A DNA stretch of 64,000 bases from Chersky-806 sp036502405 (lineage in GTDB: Bacteria > Actinomycetota > Acidimicrobiia > IMCC26256 > JAENVU01): positions 1 to 64,000 of the forward strand of contig DASXYP010000065.1 in assembly GCA_036502405.1 (NCBI GenBank). Reading direction: 5' to 3'. The notes beneath the pieces were generated by a model, which was not told where the DNA came from, searched no databases, and saw nothing but the letters and a program-made list of their open reading frames with translations. Both the position numbers and the translations under genes were made by a program. Below, one piece after another: positions 50,319 through 58,933 of the stretch. Each line of letters starts with the position of its first letter. The stretch's first letter is position 1.

Positions 50319-50413
50319 ACATCGTTCTCGCCCTGACGCTGACTGTGGCGACACTCTCGAACTGGATCATTGAGCGGCCCATCAATCGCTCGGCCCGGCG
50401 GGCGATGCGCTGA
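50318..50413 (+). pseudogene. C-terminal remnant of an acyltransferase-3 (OafA-like) gene
   Basis: The last 31 codons of an open frame, including LTLTVATLSNWIIERPINRS, look like the end of a membrane acyltransferase of the OafA/YrhL family, where a final helix is followed by the E-R-P motif. Nothing upstream continues that protein: the match begins exactly where the repeat R1 ends. It is therefore probably the tail of a gene that was cut by a rearrangement. Confidence 0.45.
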
Positions 50414-50466
50414 GGCACGTCGCGGGTCCGCGACATCTCGATCCCTGCAGACCAATATGCGGCGAC

Positions 50467-52098
50467 ATGGAGGCCCGGCCCACGCGCGCTTCGACGAGTC
50501 GGCCGTTCCCGACGACCGCCGTCCTCCTGGCTGCGGTCGTCGCGCTCGGTCTGGTGCTCCGGTTGGCCACGATCGTTGCCGGGAAGGGTGGACTGGGCGA
50601 GAGCGTGCATCCGGGCTACGACGAGTCGGTTTACGTCGGAGCGGCGTGGCTCGTCGGCAGGGGTGCCCTTCCCTACCGGGACTTCGTCTACGTGTTCCCT
50701 CCGGGGTTTCTCGTATTGCTGTGGCCGGTGACGAAGATCGCCTCGATCTTCGGCGGGCCTGCGCTCGCCGTCACCTTGGTGCGGCTCCTCGCGGCACTCG
50801 TCGGCGCGATCAACGTCTGGCTCGTCGGTCGGATCGGTCGCCGGTGGATGGGCGACGCCGGCAGCATTGTTGCCGCGCTCGTCTATGCCACCGCGCCTCT
50901 CGTCGCGCAGACCGAGGCCTCGGCACTTCAGGAGCCGTTCGTCAACGTGTTCGTCCTGCTCGCGGTCGTCGTGTGGGCGGCCCGACCTGACGCTGAACGC
51001 ACGACCCGCCGGCTGATCGCCGCGGGGCTGCTCGTCGGCGCTGCGGTGTCCATCAAGCTCGTCGCCGGGATGTTCCTCGTCCCGCTGCTCATCGCGATCC
51101 CGTTCGCCCGCCCGGTTGCGGACCGTGTGCGCCTGGCCGTCGCCGCGAGCCTGCCCCTCGCGGTCACCGGTGCCGTGATCGCGCTGTTCGTCGGCTGGCA
51201 CGCCATCTTCGAGCAGGCGTTCATGGCCCAGGTCCTGCGACCCCAAGACGGTGAAGGTCTGTCGCGCGTGGACTCCATGCTCCCGGTCCTGCGCGGTCAG
51301 CTGCAGCACACGGGCTTCCTCTCGAACCCGAGCGCGTGGATCGCAGTGTTGGTCTTCGTCACAGTGTGCGCCGGAGCGATCTGGAAGGGGGGACTCCCCG
51401 GCCGGCTCTGGGGGACGACGGGGCTCGTCGTCATGGGCGTGCTCATGGCGTCGCCTTCGTACTTCGCTCACTACGGGGTGCTCATCGCACCGACGGTCGC
51501 GCTCATCACCGGCTGGGTACTGACCCGCGCGTACCTCTGGCTCCAGGATCGACACCTCGTCGCGCCCGCCATCGTCTCGGCGGGCGCGATCCTCGTCGTC
51601 GCCGCGATCGGCTTCGCCCAGGCCGCGACTACGGTCGACGAGCTCCCGGTCGGCGTCACCCAACTCGGAGACCAGCTCAACACGATCGTCCACGACCGCG
51701 GCCGACCCACCGCAGGCGCGGTCTCGAAGGGCATCCTCCATACGCCCGCCGACACATGTTTTGTCGCCGTGCGTCCGCAACCACTCCTCGACGCGAACCG
51801 CGTTCCTTCTGCAGACCGACACGGCCACGTGCTCCTCGACGTCTACGGCAGCGCGCTCGTCGCCGCGCGGCACGGACACCGGCAACCGTTCGAGCTGCTC
51901 AGCGCCGCGTTCCCATCAATCCAACGCGAGATCCTCGAACAAAGCCGCGACTGCGAGTTCACCGTGTTCTCCCTGCGCCGCTGCATCGCCGGCCGCAAGG
52001 ACATCACGGCGGCAACCCAGAGGAAGCTGATCGCCGAGACCCGTCCATGGGCCCGCAACGGCTGCACCATGATGCGACGCCGAGCAACCTCCAAGTGA
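50467..52098 (+). CDS. Membrane glycosyltransferase, GT39/ArnT-like
   Basis: A 543-residue GT-C type membrane protein. After helix 1 (AVLLAAVVALGLVLRLATIV) comes the loop HPGYDESVYVGAAWLVGRG, with the Asp-Glu pair typical of PMT/ArnT catalysis, and FVYVFPPGFLVLLWPV. About ten more helices follow, then a soluble C-terminal domain of about 140 residues outside the membrane (from DELPVGVTQLGDQL onward). Start at the ATG at 50467 with CAATAT 8 nt upstream. It is enclosed by the repeats R1 and R2, and its third-position pattern looks like the rest of the window. Donor and acceptor unknown. Confidence 0.75.
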   Translation: MEARPTRASTSRPFPTTAVLLAAVVALGLVLRLATIVAGKGGLGESVHPGYDESVYVGAAWLVGRGALPYRDFVYVFPPGFLVLLWPVTKIASIFGGPALAVTLVRLLAALVGAINVWLVGRIGRRWMGDAGSIVAALVYATAPLVAQTEASALQEPFVNVFVLLAVVVWAARPDAERTTRRLIAAGLLVGAAVSIKLVAGMFLVPLLIAIPFARPVADRVRLAVAASLPLAVTGAVIALFVGWHAIFEQAFMAQVLRPQDGEGLSRVDSMLPVLRGQLQHTGFLSNPSAWIAVLVFVTVCAGAIWKGGLPGRLWGTTGLVVMGVLMASPSYFAHYGVLIAPTVALITGWVLTRAYLWLQDRHLVAPAIVSAGAILVVAAIGFAQAATTVDELPVGVTQLGDQLNTIVHDRGRPTAGAVSKGILHTPADTCFVAVRPQPLLDANRVPSADRHGHVLLDVYGSALVAARHGHRQPFELLSAAFPSIQREILEQSRDCEFTVFSLRRCIAGRKDITAATQRKLIAETRPWARNGCTMMRRRATSK

Positions 52099-52570
52099 TG
52101 CACCCCGTCGCGCTCGCGCCTGGAACCAGGCGCGTGCGTGAATGTCACCCTTCAGGATCGACGACATGGTGAGCGAGGAGTGTGGTCATCTACCGTGATG
52201 GTGTGGCAGGACGGACGTGGGGATTCGTGGTCTTGGCGGTCGCGCTCGCGATCGTCGTGCCCGCGTGTGACTCTCGTCGAGCTCGCGGTAGGTCCATGCT
52301 GGCCCGGGGTGCCCCGCACGATCCGCGCCGTGGAGGTTGCGTGCCCCGACTCCGACCGCCCCTGGACCAGCTCGACCAGGAGGGCGAGATGCGAAGCGCC
52401 CTGCGCCGGCTCCGGCGCCTGGGCTGCGAGCTGCCCTACGAACGCGACACCTCGGGTCTCGGCGCGCAGGTCGGACCGGCGAGTGTCGCGCATAGGCAGA
52501 TCCTCGGCTGCGTGGTACTGGAGCGGTACTGGTCCGCCGGTGTTCTCCCAAAACTCTTCTGAAGATGGGG
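52099..52570. other. Region between glycosyltransferase and rnpB, with repeat R2
   Basis: I see no reliable gene. A frame from 52182 would begin with a hydrophobic stretch created by repeat R2 (FVVLAVALAIVVPAC), like a lipoprotein signal, but what follows has no domain. The opposite strand is also open. The region may be decayed DNA belonging to the same rearrangement as R1. Confidence 0.4.
52227..52286 (+). repeat. Direct repeat R2 (60 bp)
   Basis: Second copy of the sequence at 50261-50318, in the same orientation, 1.97 kb away. See R1. Confidence 0.6.
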
Positions 52571-52977
52571 CGTAGTGGTGAGGTGGCCTGTACGCCGGAT
52601 TCTGTGCCGGCACCTCGCGGTGCCGGTGGCGACCATCCATCTCGGCCGGCGGTTGCCCGACGGCTCCAGCGGCCTACCCGGAGGTGTGTGACGCGAACGC
52701 CACGCGGACGGGCCGTCCTCCTCCTGTCTGGCCTTGCTCCTGGTGGGGTTTACCGAGCCGCCCGGGTCACCCCGGGCGCTGGTGCGCTCTTACCGCACCG
52801 TTGCACCCTTGCCTGTGCGGACCGGTCGCCCGGTCCGCCATCGGCGGTCTGTTCTCTGTGGCACTGTCCTGCGGGTCGCCCCGACTGGGTGTTACCCAGC
52901 ACCGTGCCCTGCGGAGTCCGGACGTTCCTCGGACGGGTCGAGCCCGTACGCGGTCGCCCGGCCACCTCACCACTACG
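52571..52977 (-). ncRNA. rnpB: RNase P RNA, class A
   Basis: The catalytic RNA of RNase P, which trims tRNA 5' ends. The outermost stem is perfect over 17 bp (52571-52587 with 52961-52977). Read on the minus strand, the conserved blocks occur in order: GAGGAACGTCCGGACTCC, CAGGGCA, GGTAACACCCAG, CGACCC, AGTGCCACAGAGAACA, GGTAAACCCCACC (the loop that binds the tRNA CCA end) and ACAGAATCCGGCGTACAGGC at the 3' end. It stands alone between the R2 region and a large secreted-protein gene. Ends are set by the terminal stem; true ends may differ by a few bases. Confidence 0.95.
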
Positions 52978-53096
52978 CACCGACAGTCTCGCACCTCGCC
53001 CGGATCGCGCGGGCCCCGAAGTGAATTCGGCGTAGCGAAAGCGCCAACTCGGTGTGTAGTGTCACGCGGTCCAGGGAGGGACCGAGAGGGGCAAGG

Positions 53097-56000
53097 GTGA
53101 GTCCAGCGATCCGCGCGCGAGCCGATTCGCGCCGCAACGGCCGGGTCTTCGGGGCCCGGCGGTACGTCGTCCTCGCGATGGTCGTCGCCGTCATCGGGGC
53201 CTTCGTCGCGGTGGTTCCCCGTGCCGAGCGGGCCGAGGCCGCGAGCCTCCCCAGCGGGTTCACGTCGACCGCGGTCTTCAGCGGCCTGACGCTGCCGACG
53301 GCGGTGGCCTTCTCACCCGACGGGAAGGTCTACGTCGCCGAGAAGAGCGGCATCATCAAGGTGTTCCCGAACGCGTCGTCGAACAACGGGATCGTGTTCA
53401 AGGATCTGTCGACCCGCACGTTCGACTTCTGGGACCGAGGGATGCTGGGCCTGACCGTCGACCCCCGCATGGGGAACGGCACCGGCCACGACTTCGTCTA
53501 CGTCCTGTACGCGACGGACGCGCCTCCCGGCCAGTCTCCACCGGTCTGGCACGACGACTGCCCGACGCCTCCTGGCGGGCTGACCGACGGCTGCATCGTC
53601 ACGAGCACGCTGTCGCGCATCCCGGTCAACAGCAACGGCACCTCGGGCGCGGAGCAGATCCTCATCAGCAACGAATGGTGCCAGCAGTTCACGACGCACT
53701 CCGCCGGCCACCTGGCGTTCGGTCCCGACGGGAACCTGTACGTCAGCGGTGGTGACGGCGGCAGCTACGAGAACGCGGACTGGGGCCAGTTCGGCGGGAG
53801 CCTGCCGAACTCCCCGACGCCGGTGAACCCGTGCGGCGACCCGCCGGGCGGCAAGGGAGTGGCGAACACGTCGCCGACGGGTCGCGGTGGTGCGATGCGG
53901 TCGCAGAGCCCGCGCCGACCGGCCGGCGAAGCGCGCGTCCTGAGCGGCACGGTGCTCCGCCTGAACCCGGACACCGGCGCCGGCGTGTCGGGCAACCCGA
54001 TGTTCAACGCGTCCAGCCCGTCGGCGAACTCGTCGCGCATCCTCGCCTACGGGATGCGCAACCCGTTCCGGTTCACCGTCCGGCCCAACACGAACGAGCT
54101 CTGGGTCGCCGACGTCGGCTGGGGGATCTACGAGGAGATCAACCGCATCCCGACGCTCACCCCGGCGAAGGCGCCGAACTTCGGCTGGCCGTGCGTGGAG
54201 GACCAGACGCACCTGTCCGGATACCGCGACCTCGACATGTGCAAGGCGCTGTACAACGACACCGTCGATCCGCCGACCGACCCGTACTTCGCCTACGAGC
54301 ACGGCCAGAAGGTCAACGGGAACGACACGTGCGGGTTCGCCGACGGGACCGCGATCACCGGGGTCGCGTTCTACACCGGGAACCGGTACCCGTCGAGCTA
54401 CGCGAACTCGCTGTTCTTCGCCGACGACGTGCGCAACTGCATCTACGTGATGACCGCGGGAGCGAACGGTCTCCCGGACACGTCCACCGCGCGCACCTTC
54501 GTCGACGACTCGGACAACCCCGCGCCCGTGGACCTCGAGGTGGACCCGGCGTCGAAGGACATCTTCTACGTCAACATCGCCCAAGGGACGGTCAACCGGA
54601 TCTCGTACACCTCGTCGAACCGTGCGCCCGTCGCCTCGGCGACGGCGACGCCCACATCCGGTGCCGCGCCGCTCTCCGTCCAGCTGAACGGATCGGCATC
54701 GAGCGACCCGGACGGTGACGCCCTGACCTACTCATGGGACACGGACGGCAACGGCAGCTTCGGCGACGCAACCGGCAAGACGCCGACGGTGAGCTACGCC
54801 TCGGGCGGGACCTACCACCCGCGCCTGCTCGTGACGGACCCCGGAGGGTTGTCGAACACCAGCAGCGCACTGACCGTCACCGTCACGAGCGCCGCAGGCC
54901 CGACGAACACCGCCGCCCCGGTGATCGGCGGGACGTTCCAGGTCGGCTCCACGGTGCTCGGCGGGACCGGGACGTGGACCGGCGCGGCCCCGATCACCTA
55001 CGTGCGCCAGTGGCAGCGGTGCACGACCTCCGCGGGCTCGACGTGCACCGACATCGGCGGCGCGACCGCGTCCACCTACTCGTTGCAGCTCGCCGACCAG
55101 GGCAAGCACATCCGCGAACGCGTCACCGCGACCAACGCCGGAGGCACCAGCTCGGCGGCGTCGACGCTGCACGGACCGGTCATCGCGGGGACCAACGCGC
55201 CGCCGACCCCGGTCATCGACACCCCGGCGGCCACCCTGACGTGGAAGTCCGGCGACACGGTGAGCTTCTCGGGCCACGCCACCGACCCGCAGGACGGCAC
55301 CGAGCCCGCGAGCCGCTTGTCGTGGAACCTCATCCTCGGACACTGCACGAACCTCGGATGCCACACGCACCCGCTGACGACACGCACGGGGATCGCGTCC
55401 GGCACGATCGCCGCGCCCGACCATCAGGCGCCGTCCTACATCCAGCTCACGCTCACCGCGACGGACGCGTCGGGCGCGACGGCGAGCGTGGTCCGGCGCA
55501 TCGATCCCAAGACGGTGAACCTGACGTTCAAGACCACGCCCGCGGGCCTCTCGCTGGCGGTAGGCGCGGAGCAGAGCGCGCCGGCGCCCTTCACCCAGGA
55601 GTGGGTCGTCGGCTCGCAGGTCCAGCTCAACGCACCGACCCAGCAGACGGTCGGCGGGACCGCCTACACGTTCTCGGGTTGGTCGGCCGGCGGCGCCGCG
55701 ACGCACACCGAGAAGGCACCCGCGAGCAACACCACCTACACGGCCAACTACACGTCGGCGTGCTCGGGCTCGACGTACGCGTCCGCGGTCCTGGCGAACA
55801 ACCCGTGGACCTACTGGCGGTTGGGCGACAAGAGCGGGACGACCGCGGCCGACGCGAGCCCCAACGCCCGGCCGGGGACGTACGCCGGCGGCGTGGGCCT
55901 GCTGAAGGTCGGCGCCATCGCCGGCGACAAGAACGCCTCCGTGTCGCTCGACGGTGCGAACGACAACATCATCCGCAAGGGCATCACCAACTTCCCGACG

Positions 56001-56684
56001 ACGGCGATCAGCGCGGAGCTGTGGCTCAAGACCTCCGACACCACGAAGGAGGCGGGGATCGTCTCGTACGCGGCGAGCTCGTCCGCCGACGAATTCCAGC
56101 TCCGCGATTATCGCAACCTCCGCGTCTACGTGAAGGGTGCGGTCGTGACGACGGGCGTCGCCCTCAACGACAACCAGTGGCACCACCTGGTGGTCACGTG
56201 GAAGTCGAACGGCGGGTCGATACGGGTCTACAAGGACGGTGCGCTGGCCTACAAGAACACGATCCCGGTGCAGGCCGGCACGTCGCTCACCGGCGGTGGT
56301 GCGCTCGTCCTCGGCCAGGAGCAGGACTCGGTCGGCGGCGGCTTCGACCCGGCCCAGGCGTTCCTCGGCAAGCTCGACGAGTTCGCGCTCTACCGCAAGG
56401 TGCTCGCCGCGGCCGAGGCGAAGGCCGACCACGACGCAGGGGCCACTGCTCCGGTGTGCGGGGCGGCGAAGGCGGCGTCGGTGCGGGCGCAGTCCGCGTC
56501 GACCCCGCGGCTGGTTCCCGGCTCGGAGTTCCTGCCGAGCCTGCCGCGCGGCGCGACGAGCGTGAGCGCGACGAGCGGGCTGCGGTCGTCGACCACCGTG
56601 ACGGGTGCAGCGGCGCTCGCCGCGGCCGAGCCGGTCGACGCCGACCACTCGTGGTTCTGCCCGCTGCTCGGGCGGCAGACCTAG
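53097..56684 (+). CDS. Large secreted glucose/sorbosone-dehydrogenase-like protein with PKD, Ig-like and LamG modules
   Basis: A 1195-residue secreted protein. A signal region (VVLAMVVAVIGAFVAVV, ending AEA) is followed by a GSDH/PQQ-type beta-propeller at about 50-500, with VAFSPDGKVYVAEKSG, MLGLTVDPRMG, SAGHLAFGPDGNLYVSGGDGG and GMRNPFRFTVRPNTNELWVADVGWG. Then come a PKD domain (about 506-598, YSWDTDGNGSFGD), an Ig-like segment (599-694), another PKD-like unit (700-800), a beta repeat (806-885, YTFSGWSAGG) and a LamG domain (about 890-1100, WHHLVVTWKSNGGSIRVYKDG). The GTG at 53097 has GAGAGGGG as ribosome binding site. It may bind or oxidise a surface sugar; no anchor is seen. Its stop overlaps that of the next gene. 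Confidence 0.82.
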   Translation: MSPAIRARADSRRNGRVFGARRYVVLAMVVAVIGAFVAVVPRAERAEAASLPSGFTSTAVFSGLTLPTAVAFSPDGKVYVAEKSGIIKVFPNASSNNGIVFKDLSTRTFDFWDRGMLGLTVDPRMGNGTGHDFVYVLYATDAPPGQSPPVWHDDCPTPPGGLTDGCIVTSTLSRIPVNSNGTSGAEQILISNEWCQQFTTHSAGHLAFGPDGNLYVSGGDGGSYENADWGQFGGSLPNSPTPVNPCGDPPGGKGVANTSPTGRGGAMRSQSPRRPAGEARVLSGTVLRLNPDTGAGVSGNPMFNASSPSANSSRILAYGMRNPFRFTVRPNTNELWVADVGWGIYEEINRIPTLTPAKAPNFGWPCVEDQTHLSGYRDLDMCKALYNDTVDPPTDPYFAYEHGQKVNGNDTCGFADGTAITGVAFYTGNRYPSSYANSLFFADDVRNCIYVMTAGANGLPDTSTARTFVDDSDNPAPVDLEVDPASKDIFYVNIAQGTVNRISYTSSNRAPVASATATPTSGAAPLSVQLNGSASSDPDGDALTYSWDTDGNGSFGDATGKTPTVSYASGGTYHPRLLVTDPGGLSNTSSALTVTVTSAAGPTNTAAPVIGGTFQVGSTVLGGTGTWTGAAPITYVRQWQRCTTSAGSTCTDIGGATASTYSLQLADQGKHIRERVTATNAGGTSSAASTLHGPVIAGTNAPPTPVIDTPAATLTWKSGDTVSFSGHATDPQDGTEPASRLSWNLILGHCTNLGCHTHPLTTRTGIASGTIAAPDHQAPSYIQLTLTATDASGATASVVRRIDPKTVNLTFKTTPAGLSLAVGAEQSAPAPFTQEWVVGSQVQLNAPTQQTVGGTAYTFSGWSAGGAATHTEKAPASNTTYTANYTSACSGSTYASAVLANNPWTYWRLGDKSGTTAADASPNARPGTYAGGVGLLKVGAIAGDKNASVSLDGANDNIIRKGITNFPTTAISAELWLKTSDTTKEAGIVSYAASSSADEFQLRDYRNLRVYVKGAVVTTGVALNDNQWHHLVVTWKSNGGSIRVYKDGALAYKNTIPVQAGTSLTGGGALVLGQEQDSVGGGFDPAQAFLGKLDEFALYRKVLAAAEAKADHDAGATAPVCGAAKAASVRAQSASTPRLVPGSEFLPSLPRGATSVSATSGLRSSTTVTGAAALAAAEPVDADHSWFCPLLGRQT

Positions 56685-57121
56685 CCCTCGGTCGGGATCG
56701 AGCCTGCGGCGCGCGCCTGGCGCGCGCCGATCAGCCCACCGACCAGTCCGAAGACGGCCGCGAACAGGATGCTGCCGAAGAGCTGGCCGGCGGTGAAGAC
56801 GGGGTCGGGACCGGTGAACAGACCCTGGGCCTCGCCGCGCGCCGCCCAGATGATCACGCGCAGGGGGATCCAGAGCACGAGCGCGCCGACCCCCGCGAGG
56901 AGCCCGTTCGAGAGAGGTGAGCCCGGTGCGCGGCGACCGGCGACGAGCCCGGCGATGACGTACGCGGCGAACAGTGCGATCGCGAAGAGCGGCACCCATC
57001 CGCTGCTGTCGAAGTGGTCGACCTCGTGGTCGACCAGCGCGCGGAGCGCGGTGAGCGGCACGATGACGAGCAGCCCGGCGACGGCACCCCGTCCCACGGC
57101 TCGTGCATCGAAGGTCGCCAC
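56681..57121 (-). CDS. Four-helix membrane protein
   Basis: A 146-residue protein with four hydrophobic helices: GAVAGLLVIVPLTALRAL, VPLFAIALFAAYVIAGLVAG, NGLLAGVGALVLWIPLRVII and FGSILFAAVFGLVGGLIGAR, with a VDHEVDHFDSSGW loop. It resembles small actinobacterial TIGR04086-like membrane proteins, without known function. GTG start 6 nt behind CAGGCT. Its stop and that of the plus-strand gene share the palindrome CTAG. It is 12 bp downstream of the exchanger gene and may be in its operon. Confidence 0.6.
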   Translation of the reverse strand: MATFDARAVGRGAVAGLLVIVPLTALRALVDHEVDHFDSSGWVPLFAIALFAAYVIAGLVAGRRAPGSPLSNGLLAGVGALVLWIPLRVIIWAARGEAQGLFTGPDPVFTAGQLFGSILFAAVFGLVGGLIGARQARAAGSIPTEG

Positions 57122-57133
57122 GGAGTCAGCCTG

Positions 57134-58435
57134 TCACGCGGGCTCGGGCGCGGGTGCGTCACCACGCGCCAGCTCGACGACGGGCACCCGCAGGCCGTCT
57201 CGCAGCACGCGGGGGAACGCGGCCCGGTCGCGGGCGATGATCACGGCGGCCAGCACCAGGTATGTGACGCCCACGGCGATGCGCTCGAGCTCACGGATGC
57301 TCTCGGGGAGGGCTGCGCCGAGGACGAACTGGGAAAGGAACAGCCCGAGCAGCATCAGCGCCTCCTTCACGTTGATCGACCGGTTCGCCAGCACTGCGAC
57401 GGCGAACGCGGACTGCGCCGCGGTGAGGAAGAGCTCCTCGCGCTGGAGCGCGTCGAGCGGGAGCCCGTGCAACGAGGACGACGAGATCGCGAACACGATC
57501 GGGAGGCTGCCGACGAGCAGGGTCCACTGGTTGACCTTCGACGAGAGCAGCGCGCCGAGGGCGGCGTTCGTGTTGAGCCGCCACGCGAAGAGCCCCGCGA
57601 TCAGCAGCTCCGGCGCCTCCGATGCGAGCGGTGCCAACCACTGGACGAGGAGGAACTCGTCGATGCCGAACTGCGCGCCGGTGTGGACGAGCGCCTCCGC
57701 GAACCCCTCCGCGCTGGCCAGGATCACCCCGGCGGCGAAGGCGAGCATCAGCCCGACAACGACCCGACGCTTCACCTTCGGCAGCCGGCCGATCAGCTCC
57801 GACGGACCGACGAGGTGCGGGGACTCGGCGGGCGCGCGGGCGATCCGCACGAGGTAGGCCACGAAGAGGCCGATCAGCACGACCGAGTCGAAGAGGGTGA
57901 GCGAGCGCTTCAGGCAGAGGGTGAGGGAGTAGACGGTCGCCAGCGTGAGGAACGCGATCTCGACGGAGTGCGACCGGTCGAGGTGGACCTCGTCGTCCAA
58001 CGGCCCGGTGTAGCTGCCGGCCCGGGCGAGCTTGCGCATCCGCCACGCGGCCAGCAGCACGACGAGTGACCAGCCCACGCCGATGAGCAGCCGGTTCCCG
58101 CCGGTCATGTTGGCCAGGGCGAGCGGGGCGTACTTGTCCGGGTTGGTCCCGGCCTTGGACGTGAAGACGAAGTCGACCGCGTACTCCGGGAGCACCGCGA
58201 TGAGCGCGAGCACCGCGAGGGCGAGCCCGGCCGAGACGTCGAGCTGGAGGACCTCGGCCGCCCAGGCGAGCAGGAACGCCGCACCGACCACGGCCAACCC
58301 GAACAGCACGGCCTGCACCCAGCTCGCCGGGCTGAGGCCCCCGAGGCGCAGCGCCAGCCCGGGGATCGTGAGCACGACCCCGCCCACGAGTGCCGTCAGC
58401 TGTCCCCGGCGGTGGTCGGCTGCGTCGGCCTCCAT
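57134..58435 (-). CDS. Calcium/cation antiporter (CaCA) superfamily protein
   Basis: A 433-residue membrane protein with the two inverted alpha-repeats of Na+/Ca2+ and K+/H+ exchangers: LAVLALIAVLPEYAVDFVF with ALANMTGGNRLLIG (residues 71-118) and LAPLASEAPELLIAGLFAW with ALGALLSSKVNQWTLLVGSLP (from about residue 262). Each repeat has the conserved Glu in P-E. About ten helices. The ATG at 58435 lies 7 nt behind TAGGAT, so a leaderless transcript is likely. Exports a cation in exchange for Na+ or H+; the ion is not known. Confidence 0.82.
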   Translation of the reverse strand: MEADAADHRRGQLTALVGGVVLTIPGLALRLGGLSPASWVQAVLFGLAVVGAAFLLAWAAEVLQLDVSAGLALAVLALIAVLPEYAVDFVFTSKAGTNPDKYAPLALANMTGGNRLLIGVGWSLVVLLAAWRMRKLARAGSYTGPLDDEVHLDRSHSVEIAFLTLATVYSLTLCLKRSLTLFDSVVLIGLFVAYLVRIARAPAESPHLVGPSELIGRLPKVKRRVVVGLMLAFAAGVILASAEGFAEALVHTGAQFGIDEFLLVQWLAPLASEAPELLIAGLFAWRLNTNAALGALLSSKVNQWTLLVGSLPIVFAISSSSLHGLPLDALQREELFLTAAQSAFAVAVLANRSINVKEALMLLGLFLSQFVLGAALPESIRELERIAVGVTYLVLAAVIIARDRAAFPRVLRDGLRVPVVELARGDAPAPEPA

Positions 58436-58442
58436 CGAGCCG

Positions 58443-58448
58443 ATCCTA
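58443..58448 (-). promoter_or_regulatory. -10 hexamer TAGGAT of the exchanger gene
   Basis: TAGGAT on the minus strand, 7 nt before the ATG at 58435; the best -10 match in this set. Confidence 0.5.
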
Positions 58449-58561
58449 CGGGGGCCGCCCCGGAGCGCCGGGGTCGGCCCGGCCGTCGGCCTCTCAGGTC
58501 GGGCGGAATACGCGCCGAAAGAACGCCGTTGGAAGGTTCCGATTTCCAGAACGGGTTGCGC

Positions 58562-58816
58562 ATGATGGCACTACAGGGTCTTCCGGTTACCGGTGGCTGG
58601 CGGCAGCGGGCAGCCTGTCGCGGCATCGACCCCGAGGTGTTCCATCCCGGTGAGGAGGACGACCCCTCCCGGGCGAAGGCGATCTGCGCAGAGTGCCCGG
58701 TACGGGAGGCATGTCTCGAGCACGCACTCGCCGTGCGCGAGAAGCACGGCGTGTGGGGTGGGCTCACCGAGCGGGAGCGCCGGCGGGTCCTGCGCCAGCG
58801 ACGCCGGTCCGCCTAG
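58562..58816 (+). CDS. WhiB-family regulator, WhiB2-like
   Basis: An 84-residue WhiB protein with the four iron-sulfur cysteines (Cys19, Cys42, Cys45, Cys51) in WRQRAACRGIDPEVFHPG and ICAECPVREACLEHAL, and GVWGGLTERERRRVLRQRRR, the turn and basic end typical of WhiB1/WhiB2 rather than WhiB7. WhiB2 (WhmD/WhiB) acts in cell division and sporulation. There is no AT-hook. Two ATGs stand at 58562 and 58565; no ribosome binding site is clear. Divergent from the exchanger gene. Confidence 0.85.
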   Translation: MMALQGLPVTGGWRQRAACRGIDPEVFHPGEEDDPSRAKAICAECPVREACLEHALAVREKHGVWGGLTERERRRVLRQRRRSA

Positions 58817-58920
58817 CCGCCGGAGGTCGCCCGGACTCCCGCGGTCCGGCGTTGCCCTCCGGAGGTCTTCCGGGCGCGGTCTGGACCTCCACGCTTCGAT
58901 CTTCCGGGGTCGGCGTTCTC

Positions 58921-58926
58921 TAACGT
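58921..58926 (+). promoter_or_regulatory. -10 hexamer TAACGT of a leaderless gene
   Basis: TAACGT ends 7 nt before the GTG at 58934; no ribosome binding site. Confidence 0.45.
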
Positions 58927-58933
58927 CCCCCTG

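Noticed and set aside
52152..52640. A 162-codon minus-strand frame overlapping the end of rnpB
   Set aside because: Its start lies inside the RNase P RNA gene, it crosses repeat R2, and it matches no family.
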